From Candidatus Zixiibacteriota bacterium (GTDB lineage: Bacteria > Zixibacteria > MSB-5A5 > WJJR01), in contig WJJR01000500.1 of the NCBI GenBank assembly GCA_014729565.1, forward strand, positions 1-5,944: a stretch of 5,944 nucleotides of DNA, written 5' to 3'. Of the stretch, positions 1 to 5,944 are shown one piece after another (the stretch's first letter is position 1; every line of letters starts with the position of its first letter). Made by a program: the position numbers and the translations under genes. A model generated the notes under the pieces. The model was not told where the DNA came from. It worked only from the letters and a program-made list of their open reading frames with translations, and searched no databases.

Positions 1-37
1 ATTTTGCACCCAGCCGCGTCGCGGCGAAACAACGTAG

Positions 38-57
38 CACCGGGCGTCAGCCCGGTG
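38..57. repeat. Perfect GC-rich hairpin (8-bp stem, GTCA loop)
   Basis: CACCGGGC (38-45) pairs exactly with GCCCGGTG (50-57) around the loop GTCA. No gene reads through it and no T-run follows on either strand, so it is not a good intrinsic terminator. It resembles short GC-rich intergenic hairpins that are dispersed in some bacterial genomes. That family assignment is from memory and one copy cannot prove it. Confidence 0.6.
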
Positions 58-78
58 GTTTCCTCCTATCCTAATGCA

Positions 79-150
79 GTCATCCCCGCAAGCACTTCGC
101 GTGAGCGAAGTGCGCAAGCGGGTATCCAGTGTCTTATAGCGATTGTCTGA
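79..150 (+). repeat. Intergenic hairpin repeat, left copy of an inverted pair
   Basis: An outer stem CCCGC (85-89) / GCGGG (118-122) encloses a strong inner stem GCACTTCGC (92-100) / GCGAAGTGC (105-113) with loop GTGA. ATCCAG follows (124-129), then TTATAGCGATTGTCTGA (134-150). The tail matches the reverse complement of 301-317 at 15 of 17 positions, and ATCCAG matches the complement of 336-341. The core, CCCGC-spacer-GCGGG followed by ATCCAG, is typical of a widespread class of bacterial intergenic repeats. This copy has a longer internal hairpin than its partner. It is probably non-coding. Confidence 0.65.
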
Positions 151-203
151 TTTGGGTTCCGATTGAGAAGAAGTGAGGCTTCGTTGACTTGCTACTTACG
201 TTC

Positions 204-281
204 GGGTGCCACGGGCCTTTAGGCCCGTGAACAGGGATCGTGTGAACGTGGAAGCACGGGCCTGAAGGCCCGTGGCATCCC
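204..281. repeat. Double hairpin with nested symmetry
   Basis: Two near-identical 20-bp palindromic units lie at 210-229 and 255-274. Each is CACGGGCCT, two bases (TT or GA), then AGGCCCGTG. The outer flanks, GGGTGC (204-209) and GCATCCC (275-281), are also nearly complementary. The block can therefore fold as two separate hairpins or as one long cruciform with arms 204-218 and 266-281. It sits centrally between the inverted copies at 79-150 and 301-362. No open reading frame here has the look of a real gene. Confidence 0.65.
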
Positions 282-300
282 AATGGAAACGGAAAATACC

Positions 301-362
301 TCTGACAACCGCTATAACTCTCAGCCGTGCAGAAACTGGATTTCCGCTTTCTCGGGAAGGAC
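301..362 (-). repeat. Intergenic hairpin repeat, right copy of an inverted pair
   Basis: Read on the minus strand this segment starts TTCCCG (358-353), has a GCGG half-stem, then ATCCAG (341-336), and ends TTATAGCGGTTGTCAGA (317-301). The end is the counterpart of 134-150 in the left copy, with 2 mismatches in 17. Its hairpin core is shorter and more degraded than the left copy. In reverse translation it gives peptide strings such as SFPRKRKSSF, which I recognise as a common artefact of this repeat class being called as protein. It is probably non-coding. Confidence 0.6.
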
Positions 363-421
363 AGACGAGGGAATGTCGCGGCGGTAATGAACAAATTCCG
401 GTGTGATTGACGCATGACTCA

Positions 422-456
422 CGCCGAGCTGGGGCTCGGCGATCCCGGGCTCGGCG
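422..456 (-). terminator. Hairpin downstream of dnaJ, possible terminator or repeat
   Basis: CGCCGAGC (422-429) pairs over 8 bp with GCTCGGCG at 434-441 (4-base loop). It can equally pair with a second copy of GCTCGGCG at 449-456, so two hairpins compete. The structure begins about 14 nt past the dnaJ stop codon on the minus strand, where the operon's transcript should end. However, the downstream bases (420 and below) contain no T-run, so an intrinsic terminator is only weakly supported. It may instead be another dispersed hairpin repeat. Confidence 0.35.
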
Positions 457-469
457 GACCGAAGTCCAC

Positions 470-1681
470 TTACCCCCCGAACGTCTTCCGCAACCGCTCC
501 GTAAACGACCGGTCGGCTTTGGGGGGCTTGCCGTGTTGGAGATTGCCCAGCCGTTCGTAGAGTTCGCGCTCTTCTTTGGACAGCTCGGTCGGCGTCCACA
601 CATGCACGCGCACCAATTCATCGCCATGGCCGAACCCGCGCAGATGCGGAATCCCTTTGCCACGCATGCGGAAGAGCTTGCCCGACTGCGTGCCGCTGGG
701 GATTTTCAGTTTCGCCGAGCCGTTCAATGTCGGCACATGCACCGAATCACCGAGCGCCGCCTGCGAGAAACTGATCGGCAACTGATAGACAATATCATCG
801 CCGTGACGCTCGAAGTGTTCGTGTGGCACTTCTTCCATCAGAACAATCGCATCTCCCGGCGGGCCGCCCTTAGGACCGGCATGCCCGGAACCGGGCACCG
901 TCAGGTAGTTTCCTTCCGACACACCGGCGGGGATGTTGACTGAAATCGTCGATGTCCCTTCTGCGCGTCCATCACCATTACACTGTTTGCACGGCGTATC
1001 AACAATCTCGCCCGTCCCGTTGCAACGGGGGCAACTCGAGATGTTCACGAACTGGCCGAAGATCGAGCGGGTCACGCGCCGCACTTCACCGGCGCCCCCG
1101 CACTGCACACACGCCGTCTTCTTCGATCCCTTCGCGGCGCCAGAACCGTTGCACTCGTCGCAGGAGACCATCCGCCTGACACGGAGCTTCTTCTCCGTCC
1201 CCGAGGCGATTTCTTCGAGCGTCAGCTTGAGGCGAATCTTGATGTCGGCACCGGCGGTGGGCCCGGCCTGACGACCGCGGCCACCACCCATACCAAACAA
1301 ATCATCGAAGATACCACCTCCGCCACCGGCACCGCCACCCGCACCGAATTCACGCATGAACGCGCGCAGCGCATCGTTGATATCGAACCCGGCGTGGAAC
1401 CCACCATACGCGCCGCCCGCACCACCGGCACCCGCACCCGACAGTCCGGCATGACCGAACTGATCGTACGTTTGCCGCTTCTGCGGATCTTTCAGGATCT
1501 CGTAGGCTTCGGTCGCCTCTTTGAACTTGTCTTCCGCGGTCTTGTCATCCGGATTGCGGTCCGGATGATACTTCACAGCCAACTTGCGGTAGGCCTTCTT
1601 AATTTCCTCCGCATCGGCCCCGCGTTCAACACCGAGGACCTCGTAGTAGTCGCGCTTATTGGCTCCTGTTGCCACGCTCAT
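470..1681 (-). CDS. dnaJ: Chaperone protein DnaJ (Hsp40)
   Basis: Type I Hsp40 co-chaperone of 403 residues, a usual to slightly long size. In the cytoplasm it binds unfolded proteins and stimulates DnaK's ATPase. Domains seen in order: a J domain at about residues 10-76 with the essential HPD at 39-41; a Gly/Phe-rich linker at about 76-145 with unusually long glycine runs (115-123); a zinc-binding region with all four CxxCxGxG repeats intact, giving cysteines 174/177, 191/194, 217/220 and 231/234; then the C-terminal substrate-binding domains. The ATG at 1681 adds about eight residues before the usual KRDYYEVLG start. GTG at codon 3 is an alternative, and the ribosome-binding site is weak (GAGATGAGAG). 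It is the last gene of the operon, 29 nt after dnaK, and presumably shares the CIRCE-controlled transcript. The family identity is certain. Confidence 0.98.
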   Translation of the reverse strand: MSVATGANKRDYYEVLGVERGADAEEIKKAYRKLAVKYHPDRNPDDKTAEDKFKEATEAYEILKDPQKRQTYDQFGHAGLSGAGAGGAGGAYGGFHAGFDINDALRAFMREFGAGGGAGGGGGIFDDLFGMGGGRGRQAGPTAGADIKIRLKLTLEEIASGTEKKLRVRRMVSCDECNGSGAAKGSKKTACVQCGGAGEVRRVTRSIFGQFVNISSCPRCNGTGEIVDTPCKQCNGDGRAEGTSTISVNIPAGVSEGNYLTVPGSGHAGPKGGPPGDAIVLMEEVPHEHFERHGDDIVYQLPISFSQAALGDSVHVPTLNGSAKLKIPSGTQSGKLFRMRGKGIPHLRGFGHGDELVRVHVWTPTELSKEERELYERLGNLQHGKPPKADRSFTERLRKTFGG

Positions 1682-1710
1682 CTCTCATCTCGTTGGGACG
1701 ATCAGACATT

Positions 1711-3648
1711 TTACTTCTTGTCCTTGTCGTCAACGACCTCGTAGTCCGCTTCTTCCGCCGTGTCGGATTCGGCCGACGATTGTGCCGATTCACCACCCGG
1801 CTCGCCCTGCGGGCCCGACTGCTGACCACCGTCGGCCTGTTCGGATTCGCTCTTCTGTTTGTACATTTCTTCGGCGAGCTTATGCGACGATTGCATCAAC
1901 TCGTTCACCGCATCGTCGATGGCCTTCGGATCGCTGCCTTCCTGCGCTTTCTTGACCTTCTCGAGGGCGGCTTCGATTGTCGACTTCTCGTCCTCGGACA
2001 CTTTGTCGCCAAAGTCTTTCAGCGTCTTTTCGGTCGTGTAGACCATCTGGTCGGCCTTGTTGCGCGCTTCGATGAGCGCCTTCTTCTGCTGGTCTTCCTC
2101 GGAGTGCGCTTCGGCATCCTTGACCATCGTGTCGATTTCCTGCTCGGAGAGACCGCTCGACGATTCGATGCGGATCTTCTGCTCCTTGCCGGTGGCCATA
2201 TCTTTCGCCGACACGTGCACGATGCCGTTGGCATCGATGTCGAACGTCACTTCAATCTGTGGCACACCACGCGGCGCCGCCGGAATGCCGATCAGGTCGA
2301 ACCGTCCGAGCGTCCGACTGTCCACCGCCATCTCGCGTTCGCCCTGCAACACGTGAATCGTCACGGCATTCTGATTGTCGGCCGCCGTCGAGAAAATCTG
2401 CGACTTCTTCGTCGGAATCGTCGTGTTGCGGTCGATCAATTTGGTCATCACTCCACCGAGCGTTTCGATACCGAGCGACAGCGGTGTCACGTCGAGCAGC
2501 AGCACGTCTTTGACGTCACCGGTCAACACGCCGCCCTGAATCGATGCACCGATCGCAACCACTTCATCCGGGTTGACACCCTTGTGTGGATCGCGGCCGA
2601 AGATCTCCTTAACAATCTCCTGCACCTTCGGTGTACGCGTCATGCCGCCGACCATAACAACTTCATCAATCTCCGACGCCGACAAGCCCGCATCCTTCAG
2701 TGCTTGCTTGCACGGACCAACCGTCCGCTGCAAGAGATCGTCGACAAGCGATTCGTACTTGGCGCGCGACAGAGTCAAATCAAGGTGCTTCGGACCCGAC
2801 TGGTCAGCCGTGATAAACGGCAGATTGATCGACGTCTGCATCGTTGACGACAGTTCACACTTCGCCTTCTCCGCCGCTTCTTTCAGGCGCTGCAGCGCCA
2901 TGCGGTCCTTCCGCAAATCGATCCCGTCGGACTTCTTGAACTCATCGGCCATCCAGTCGATGACCCGCTGATCGAAGTCGTCACCGCCGAGGTGCGTGTC
3001 ACCGTTGGTCGACCGCACTTCGAACACACCGTCGCCCAACTCGAGAATCGAAATGTCGAAGGTGCCGCCGCCAAGGTCGTACACGGCGATCTTCTGGTCT
3101 TTCTTCTTGTCGAGACCGTACGCCAGCGATGCTGCGGTCGGCTCGTTGATAATGCGCAGGACTTCCAGTCCGGCAATGCGTCCGGCGTCCTTGGTCGCCT
3201 GACGCTGCGAGTCGTTGAAGTACGCCGGCACGGTGATGACCGCCTGTGTCACGGTCTGGCCCAAGTACTCTTCCGCGGTCTTCTTCATCGACTGGAGAAC
3301 CATCGCCGAGATTTCCGGCGGGGAGTATTCCTTACCACCGGCCGCCACACGCACGTCACCCGACTCATTTTCGGTGACCTTGTACGGAACGATCTTCTCT
3401 TCTTCGCCCACTTCGCTGTGGCGACGGCCCATGAACCGCTTGATCGAAAAGACCGTATTTTCCGGATTGGTGATCGATTGCCGCTTGGCAATCTGCCCGA
3501 CCAGGCGTTCGCCGTCCTTTGTGAACGCCACCACCGATGGCGTCGTACGACCGCCCTCGGGATTCGGGATGACCGTGGGGTTGCCACCCTCAATCACGGC
3601 CACGCACGAGTTTGTCGTGCCCAGGTCAATACCGATTACCTTACTCAT
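1711..3648 (-). CDS. dnaK: Chaperone protein DnaK (Hsp70)
   Basis: Complete cytoplasmic Hsp70 of 645 residues, the normal length. It binds and releases hydrophobic peptide stretches in an ATP cycle driven by DnaJ and GrpE. The ATPase domain shows the phosphate-1 motif GIDLGTTNS (6-14), IINEPTAASLAYG (166-178), phosphate-2 DLGGGTFDIS (191-200; T196 matches the catalytic-site threonine T199 of E. coli) and the adenosine motif VVMVGGMTRTP (330-340). The linker DVLLLDVTPLSLG (381-393) leads to the substrate-binding domain and helical lid. The tail is Q/G/E-rich and ends EVVDDKDKK. The segment at about 51-80, including AKRQSITNPENTVFSIKRFMGRR, is the insert known from Gram-negative DnaKs. The ATG at 3648 is preferred because GGAGGT lies 9 nt upstream and homology starts there. 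A 73-nt gap with no clear promoter separates it from grpE. Confidence 0.99.
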   Translation of the reverse strand: MSKVIGIDLGTTNSCVAVIEGGNPTVIPNPEGGRTTPSVVAFTKDGERLVGQIAKRQSITNPENTVFSIKRFMGRRHSEVGEEEKIVPYKVTENESGDVRVAAGGKEYSPPEISAMVLQSMKKTAEEYLGQTVTQAVITVPAYFNDSQRQATKDAGRIAGLEVLRIINEPTAASLAYGLDKKKDQKIAVYDLGGGTFDISILELGDGVFEVRSTNGDTHLGGDDFDQRVIDWMADEFKKSDGIDLRKDRMALQRLKEAAEKAKCELSSTMQTSINLPFITADQSGPKHLDLTLSRAKYESLVDDLLQRTVGPCKQALKDAGLSASEIDEVVMVGGMTRTPKVQEIVKEIFGRDPHKGVNPDEVVAIGASIQGGVLTGDVKDVLLLDVTPLSLGIETLGGVMTKLIDRNTTIPTKKSQIFSTAADNQNAVTIHVLQGEREMAVDSRTLGRFDLIGIPAAPRGVPQIEVTFDIDANGIVHVSAKDMATGKEQKIRIESSSGLSEQEIDTMVKDAEAHSEEDQQKKALIEARNKADQMVYTTEKTLKDFGDKVSEDEKSTIEAALEKVKKAQEGSDPKAIDDAVNELMQSSHKLAEEMYKQKSESEQADGGQQSGPQGEPGGESAQSSAESDTAEEADYEVVDDKDKK

Positions 3649-3657
3649 GTTCTCTAT

Positions 3658-3663
3658 ACCTCC
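3658..3663 (-). promoter_or_regulatory. Ribosome-binding site of dnaK
   Basis: GGAGGT on the minus strand, 9 nt before the ATG at 3648. It is the strongest Shine-Dalgarno sequence in the operon, fitting the high DnaK output needed. It also decides the start: an in-frame GTG at 3675 lies upstream of this site and would add nine residues not found in the family. Confidence 0.85.
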
Positions 3664-3721
3664 GTGTTCCAGCACGCATTGATTTCCGAATCAGAACCTC
3701 TATTGTCAGCGACGCGTGAGA

Positions 3722-4375
3722 TCAACTCTCGTTGGTCTCCTCATCGTTGGTGTCCTCCGTCTGCACCGGTCCCTGCGATACAATAACCTTCGCGTGTTTC
3801 AAGACCCGTTCGCCCAGATAGTAGCCGGGCGACACTTCCTGTACGATGCGGCCTTCCTCGTGTTCGTCGGACGGCATCCGCATCAGCGCATCGTGCGCTT
3901 CGGGGTTGAACGGCTCCCCAACTGTTTCCATTCGCTTCAGCCCGCGCTTTTCCAACACACTCCGAAACTGCTCGCGAATCAAATCGAAGCCCCTGGCAAA
4001 GTCGTCCACCGATTCGCCCTTGTGATCGGCTTTCAGCGCGCGATCCAGATTATCGAGCACCTCGGTGAGGTCGGAAATCAACTCGCGTTCGGCATTGCGC
4101 ACCACATCGCCGAACTCCCGCGCGGAGCGTTTCCGGAAGTTGTCGAATTCGGCCGCCAGGCGCAAATACCGATCTTGCCAATCGGGCGTTTCGGCGTCCG
4201 AGGTGGACTGAGTCGACTCAGTCGACTCGTCGGACTCAGTGGCCTCAGCCGCCACGTCGGCCTGTGTAGCTCCGGCATCTGCCTGAGCGTCGGTCTCTTC
4301 CGTCTGTTCGGCGCCCTGAGGATTCTCCTCCTCCGGGCGAACATCCTTGTTTTTCGTCTTCCACTTACCGATCAG
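3722..4375 (-). CDS. grpE: Nucleotide exchange factor GrpE, probable CTG start
   Basis: GrpE is the homodimeric factor that opens DnaK's nucleotide cleft and releases ADP, resetting the chaperone cycle. Counted from the CTG, the protein has 217 residues. First comes a short basic stretch (KWKTKNK, 4-10), then a long acidic, disordered segment rich in E, S, T, D and Q (about 15-64). A long dimerising helix starts at DWQDRYLRLAAEFDNFRKR (65-83). The C-terminal beta domain carries the family signature from FNPEAHDALMRMP (156-168) to GYYLGERVLKHAKVIVS (184-200), followed by an acidic tail. No ATG, GTG or TTG lies in frame near the hrcA stop. CTG at 4375 is 7 nt after GGAGG and 2 nt after the hrcA stop, which suggests translational coupling. 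The first conventional in-frame start is GTG at 4255 (177 residues), which lacks a well-placed ribosome-binding site. The family is certain; the start is inferred. Confidence 0.95.
   Translation of the reverse strand: MIGKWKTKNKDVRPEEENPQGAEQTEETDAQADAGATQADVAAEATESDESTESTQSTSDAETPDWQDRYLRLAAEFDNFRKRSAREFGDVVRNAERELISDLTEVLDNLDRALKADHKGESVDDFARGFDLIREQFRSVLEKRGLKRMETVGEPFNPEAHDALMRMPSDEHEEGRIVQEVSPGYYLGERVLKHAKVIVSQGPVQTEDTNDEETNES
4206..4223. repeat. 18-bp perfect palindrome within grpE
   Basis: GACTGAGTCGACTCAGTC is its own reverse complement. It lies in the disordered acidic linker of GrpE, where repeated GAGTCGACT codons encode the ESTESTQ stretch. The codon repeats probably explain it. 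A role as a protein-binding site or RNA hairpin has no other support. Confidence 0.6.
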
Positions 4376-4377
4376 AT

Positions 4378-5412
4378 CTATCCCTCCATTTGTTCCGACA
4401 AGAGCTTCGCGACATAGTCAACGATGGAGACAACTTTCGCATATTCCATCCGCGTGGGCCCCATAATCCCGACGGTTCCTTCGATCCGGCCCACACGGTA
4501 ATTGGCCGCGACCATCGAGCACCCCTCGGCCCCCTGAATCTTCACTTCACGGCCAATCGATACAATCAGTCCTTCGCCGACACCGCGTGATTGCAGCATC
4601 TGGATGATCGGGAGACGCTCCTCGAGCGCGCGCATCACGCCGCTGAGCACATCATGGTTTGTAAACTCGGGCTGGGTAAAGAGATTCGCCGTCCCATCGA
4701 TATGCAGGGTTTCCCCCGGCGGCCGCTGCACGAGATCGTTGGCGGCGTCGAAAAAGACCTTCACCAAACGCGCGTCGGCTCGCTGATCGTCGCGCAGCCG
4801 GTCGGCGCCGTTCGTCTTGAGCGTGCCCAGCGTCTGCCCGGCGAGACGTTCATTCAGCGCCATCTGCGTATCTTCAATCGTTTTACGGTCCACATCGGCC
4901 GAGACTTCAAGCAGCACGGTCCGCACAATCCCTGCATGAATACCCAGCACCACCAGCAGCCGTCGCTCCGACACCGGGACCAGCTCGATGCGCGAGATCA
5001 CCCCGCGATCGACACTCGGCGCCAGTGTCACGCCGATCTGCGATGTCAGTTGCGCCAGTACATGTGCTGTCTGTCCCAGAATATCCTCAACCGCCCGTTT
5101 CTGACGGTTCATCAACTGCTCGCGGAGCTGCCTGGCGATCTCCTCAGGGAGTGGTTGAGGGTTGATCAAGCTGTCAACATAGAGCCGATACCCCTCGTCG
5201 GTCGGCACGCGCCCCGCCGAGGTATACGGCTGCTTGATCAGCCCCATTTCCTCCAAGTCCTGCATCGTGTTGCGAATCGTCGCCGACGACAATTGCAGCG
5301 GATACCGGTTGGCCAACACCCGCGAACCCACCGGCTCGGCTGTCGAAATATAATGATCGATCAGGACCCGGAGGATCTTCTGTTCGCGCTCTGATAGATT
5401 CTCAAACGACAT
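4378..5412 (-). CDS. hrcA: Heat-inducible transcription repressor HrcA
   Basis: HrcA is the dimeric repressor that binds CIRCE operators and shuts off chaperone operons when cells are unstressed. In studied bacteria GroEL helps it fold, which links repression to chaperone availability. This protein has 344 residues, the family norm. The N-terminal winged-helix domain (about 1-80) includes LSSATIRNTMQDLEEMGLI (41-59) and the wing-like YTSAGRVPTDEGYRLYVD (63-80). A GAF-like and inserted dimerisation region follows, and the conserved end GTVGIMGPTRMEYAKVVSIV (312-331) is present. The ATG at 5412 is chosen because homology starts at MSFENLSEREQ. An in-frame TTG at 5469 would add 19 unrelated residues. 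The ribosome-binding site is weak (GAGG 11 nt, AGGT 3 nt before ATG), consistent with modest repressor synthesis. It is first in the operon and has the matching operator upstream. Confidence 0.97.
   Translation of the reverse strand: MSFENLSEREQKILRVLIDHYISTAEPVGSRVLANRYPLQLSSATIRNTMQDLEEMGLIKQPYTSAGRVPTDEGYRLYVDSLINPQPLPEEIARQLREQLMNRQKRAVEDILGQTAHVLAQLTSQIGVTLAPSVDRGVISRIELVPVSERRLLVVLGIHAGIVRTVLLEVSADVDRKTIEDTQMALNERLAGQTLGTLKTNGADRLRDDQRADARLVKVFFDAANDLVQRPPGETLHIDGTANLFTQPEFTNHDVLSGVMRALEERLPIIQMLQSRGVGEGLIVSIGREVKIQGAEGCSMVAANYRVGRIEGTVGIMGPTRMEYAKVVSIVDYVAKLLSEQMEG
4381..4387 (-). promoter_or_regulatory. Ribosome-binding site of grpE, inside the end of hrcA
   Basis: GGAGGGA on the minus strand encodes the last hrcA codons and overlaps the run-up to its TAG stop. 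Its GGAGG core ends 7 nt before the CTG at 4375, an ideal distance. It is the main evidence that grpE starts here and not at the internal GTG 120 nt further on. Confidence 0.65.
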
Positions 5413-5439
5413 CTGACCTGTATCCTCAACGACTGAGCT

Positions 5440-5469
5440 ACCGTAATCCCATCCGTTAGTCCTTGTCAA
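5440..5469 (-). promoter_or_regulatory. Tentative hrcA operon promoter
   Basis: A perfect -35 hexamer TTGACA lies at 5469-5464 on the minus strand. At 18 nt spacing the -10 position reads TACGGT (5445-5440), which fits the consensus poorly (3 of 6). If used, the leader would be only about 20 nt and CIRCE would lie about 31 bp upstream of the -35. That is less usual than CIRCE overlapping or following a promoter. A weaker alternative has CTAACA overlapping the near CIRCE arm and TTTAGT 17 nt downstream. Neither is convincing. Confidence 0.2.
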
Positions 5470-5500
5470 TTAAGGACTAAATCGGATCTCACACAAGCTG

Positions 5501-5527
5501 TTAGCACTCTCAGTGATTGAGTGCTAA
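5501..5527. promoter_or_regulatory. CIRCE operator (HrcA-binding site)
   Basis: TTAGCACTC (5501-5509), nine bases, then GAGTGCTAA (5519-5527): an exact match to the canonical CIRCE inverted repeat with its 9-bp spacer and no mismatch in either arm. It stands 88 nt upstream of the hrcA start. From established knowledge of CIRCE, HrcA binding here should repress the whole hrcA-grpE-dnaK-dnaJ operon and heat shock should relieve it. The transcribed repeat can also form a stem-loop in the leader if transcription starts upstream of it. Confidence 0.97.
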
Positions 5528-5908
5528 TTCTTGTACGTTTCGGCGTTCCATCGGTTTGTGCTCGCTGCGGCAAAATCTCAACCGACCTCATCTCTATTAA
5601 GATGTTGTCATGTATATTATTAGGGCGATCGCCAGTGGTCCTGGCGGCCTGGAGCCGAGAATCACCTGGGCGTAGATGGTCACCACTGTCACCCCCGTCC
5701 GCCGTGGTGGAGGATTCATTTTGGGAGTTCGGGTGAGGTGAAAGTGAACTCACGCTTATCCTTCGGCAAGAGTTGACAATTCGTAGGGAAACGGCCTGCC
5801 GTGTCCGCATTTGACACTCAACGCACTCTCTTGGGGCGTGTTGATAAAACCGTGTTTTGTTTCCGGACCACGCTTAGCCACCACACGAATGAATTGTAAC
5901 CTCGCGTA
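5528..5908. other. Intergenic region without a recognisable gene
   Basis: The region has no reading frame with family motifs, no tRNA-like fold and no strong promoter pair. The reading frames present (minus, ending at 5466; plus, 5521-5736) run through the CIRCE element, lack ribosome-binding sites and have shadow-like composition. Small items seen: an AT-rich patch at about 5596-5621, the palindrome GGCGATCGCC (5624-5633), a 7-bp inverted repeat CAGTGGT (5633-5639) / ACCACTG (5682-5688), and plus-strand TTGACA hexamers at 5773-5778 and 5811-5816 without matching -10 boxes. Confidence 0.6.
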
Positions 5909-5944
5909 GGTCCGGCTCTTAGCCGGACCGGTGCGGCTAAGAGC
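5909..5944. repeat. Two overlapping hairpins, cut by the window edge
   Basis: GGTCCGGCT (5909-5917) pairs with AGCCGGACC (5921-5929) over 9 bp with loop CTT. GCTCTTAGCCG (5915-5925) pairs exactly over 11 bp with CGGCTAAGAGC (5934-5944) with an 8-base loop. The two folds share bases and exclude each other. The second arm reaches the last base of the window, so the element probably continues. It looks like a GC-rich intergenic repeat comparable in style to those at 38-57 and 204-281. Confidence 0.6.

Noticed and set aside
79..362. CRISPR array
   Set aside because: The repeats are inverted, not direct, of uneven length, and there are no regularly spaced unique spacers.
196..663. Minus-strand frame of 155 codons spanning the dnaJ 3' end and the repeat cluster
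   Set aside because: Half overlaps dnaJ in another frame. The rest translates the hairpin repeats, giving strings like PSRESGNPVS that are known repeat artefacts.
1669..2847. Long plus-strand open frame (392 codons) opposite dnaK
   Set aside because: It lies wholly antisense to the intact dnaK gene. Its protein is rich in Arg, Leu, His and Val, typical of a codon-bias mirror frame, and has no family motif or ribosome-binding site.
3649..3675. Longer dnaK start at GTG 3675
   Set aside because: The added nine residues would be encoded by the ribosome-binding site itself and do not occur in DnaK. The ATG at 3648 has GGAGGT at a proper distance.
3649..3721. Separate dnaK promoter in the grpE-dnaK gap
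   Set aside because: CTGACA on the minus strand resembles a -35, but no acceptable -10 follows at 16-18 nt. The small TGATT/AATCA stem is too weak to call.
2992..3786. Plus-strand open frame of 264 codons over the dnaK 5' end and the grpE junction
   Set aside because: It is antisense to dnaK and grpE, has shadow-like composition, and shows no recognisable domain.
4591..5394. Plus-strand open frame of 267 codons opposite hrcA
   Set aside because: It mirrors hrcA, is rich in Arg, His and Gln, and has no motif. hrcA itself is clearly real.
5624..5633. GGCGATCGCC palindrome, similar to the cyanobacterial HIP1 octamer
   Set aside because: I noticed only this occurrence; HIP1 would be expected many times in a 6-kb cyanobacterial window.
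5466..5810. Minus-strand frame of 114 codons upstream of hrcA
   Set aside because: It reads through the CIRCE operator and the probable promoter region, has no ribosome-binding site or family motif, and looks random.

Overview
The window carries one complete, intact heat-shock chaperone operon on the minus strand, transcribed from right to left as hrcA - grpE - dnaK - dnaJ (about 5412 down to 470). Intergenic DNA rich in hairpin repeats lies at both ends. A perfect CIRCE operator (5501-5527) sits 88 nt upstream of hrcA, so the operon most likely represses itself through its own first product, HrcA.

Host: the sequence is moderately GC-rich. DnaK has the extra N-terminal ATPase-domain segment (about residues 51-80) known from diderm (Gram-negative) bacteria. 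The hrcA-grpE-dnaK-dnaJ order with CIRCE control is widespread outside the Proteobacteria that use sigma-32. The intergenic hairpins recall repeats I associate with Planctomycetes-like and candidate-phylum (FCB or Zixibacteria-like) genomes. This suggests an uncultured or environmental diderm lineage, but the phylum cannot be fixed from this window.

Layout: 1-469 holds no gene. It holds a series of different hairpin repeats, including an inverted pair (79-150 and 301-362) that encloses a double hairpin. Positions 470-1681 are dnaJ, 1711-3648 dnaK, 3722-4375 grpE (apparently starting at a rare CTG codon) and 4378-5412 hrcA. Positions 5413-5527 are the leader with CIRCE. Positions 5528-5908 show no convincing gene, and 5909-5944 holds two overlapping hairpins cut by the window edge.

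How the genes work together: HrcA represses at CIRCE. DnaJ delivers unfolded clients to DnaK and stimulates its ATPase. GrpE releases ADP from DnaK to reset the cycle. All four proteins keep their key motifs and look functional. I found no new multi-gene system here. The most notable points are the non-canonical grpE start and the repeat islands flanking the operon.
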